From DATKMG01 sp041476565 (lineage in GTDB: Bacteria > Acidobacteriota > Terriglobia > Versatilivoradales > Versatilivoraceae), in NCBI GenBank assembly GCA_041476565.1, contig JBGOTQ010000430.1:1-5938 (forward strand): 5,938 nt of DNA, written 5' to 3'. The notes beneath the pieces were generated by a model. That model was not told the DNA's origin. It worked only from the letters and a program-made list of their open reading frames with translations, and did not search any database. Below are positions 5,717-5,938 of the stretch, piece by piece; position 1 is the stretch's first letter; the number at the start of each line of letters is the position of its first letter. The position numbers and the translations under genes are program-made.

Positions 5717-5938
5717 ATGAACAGAGCATCGACTTCCGCGAACAGTTCCGGTGGGGGCTACGGTGGAGAAGAGCGGCGTCAAAAGGAGAGGGTCTACGAG
5801 CCCTTCTCCGCGAAGGTGCAAGGCGCAGACCCCCAGGGGAATCTTTTTGAGATAGACACGGTTTTGGAGAATCTGAGTACCAGCGGTCTTTACCTGCGTA
5901 TGGCACAGAAGGTCCAGGAGGGAGACAAGCTGTCATTC
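5717..5938 (+). CDS. PilZ-domain protein, N-terminal part (runs off the right edge)
   Basis: The ATG at 5717 opens a frame that stays open to the last base, giving the first 74 residues. AGGA (5705-5708) stands eight bases upstream. After a Ser/Gly-rich start (residues 7-17) come RRQKER and VYEPFSAKVQG, then VLENLSTSGLYLRM and EGDKLSF. These contain both hallmarks of PilZ domains: R-x-x-x-R (Arg21 to Arg25) and [D/N]-x-S-x-x-G (Asn52-Leu-Ser-Thr-Ser-Gly57). Family members bind cyclic di-GMP through these residues and act as effectors or adaptors in motility, surface and polysaccharide control. With both motifs intact, binding is likely, though not shown. The rest of the gene, and any further domain, lies outside the window. 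The array of 24-bp repeats ends 90 bases before the start and could influence its expression. Confidence 0.85.
   Translation, partial: MNRASTSANSSGGGYGGEERRQKERVYEPFSAKVQGADPQGNLFEIDTVLENLSTSGLYLRMAQKVQEGDKLSF

Noticed and set aside
5504..5821. Minus-strand frame of 105 residues containing an FRGVQMHH octapeptide repeat
   Set aside because: The octapeptide arises because the 24-bp DNA repeat is a multiple of three; the rest of the frame is antisense to the well-supported PilZ start and has no motif or ribosome site.

Overview
The window reads as a piece of an environmental bacterial chromosome of moderately high GC, most likely from an Acidobacteriota-like soil organism. The assignment is an inference from gene types. 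A secreted GH16 glucanase carries C-terminal 'FRTN' beta-modules. A remnant of a short HELGHLLLG metalloprotease family has the recurrent 'HSPTGIM' extension. A PilZ gene has the R-x3-R and NLSTSG motifs. No 16S or other phylogenetic marker is present.

Layout. Positions 3-167 (+) are the last 54 codons of a Pro/Gln/Lys-rich protein entering from the left. Positions 181-556 (+) hold a broken metalloprotease gene: its N-terminal part is missing, one extra base lies in a TTT run at 411-413, and a TGA stands at 419-421. Reading across both lesions restores the expected C-terminus. Positions 557-849 hold nothing firm. On the minus strand, 850-3180 encodes a large exported family 16 glycoside hydrolase with catalytic motif EIDIME and two copies of a beta-rich tail module of about 225 residues. 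An upstream gap of about 350 bp separates it from a divergent HU gene (3533-3811, +), which has a good ribosome site, a candidate promoter with a palindrome across its -10 box, and a strong intrinsic terminator (3855-3890). Positions 3891-4778 form a long stretch without a convincing gene but with two hairpins, one overlapping a candidate promoter. A NarL/FixJ-type response regulator follows (4779-5468, +), with glycine at the usual phospho-acceptor aspartate. Next come a nested inverted repeat and an array of 24-bp tandem repeats (5531-5626). The window ends inside a PilZ-domain gene (5717 to the right edge, +).

How the parts may fit. HU is a general nucleoid protein. The glucanase would work outside the cytoplasm on beta-1,3- or mixed-linkage glucans. 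The most suggestive cluster is at the right end: an atypical response regulator, an array of four evenly spaced dyads, and a probable c-di-GMP-binding PilZ protein, all on one strand. One reading is a regulator, its multi-site control region and an effector. The competing reading is that the repeats are the end of a decayed IS21-like element. The sequence alone does not settle this.
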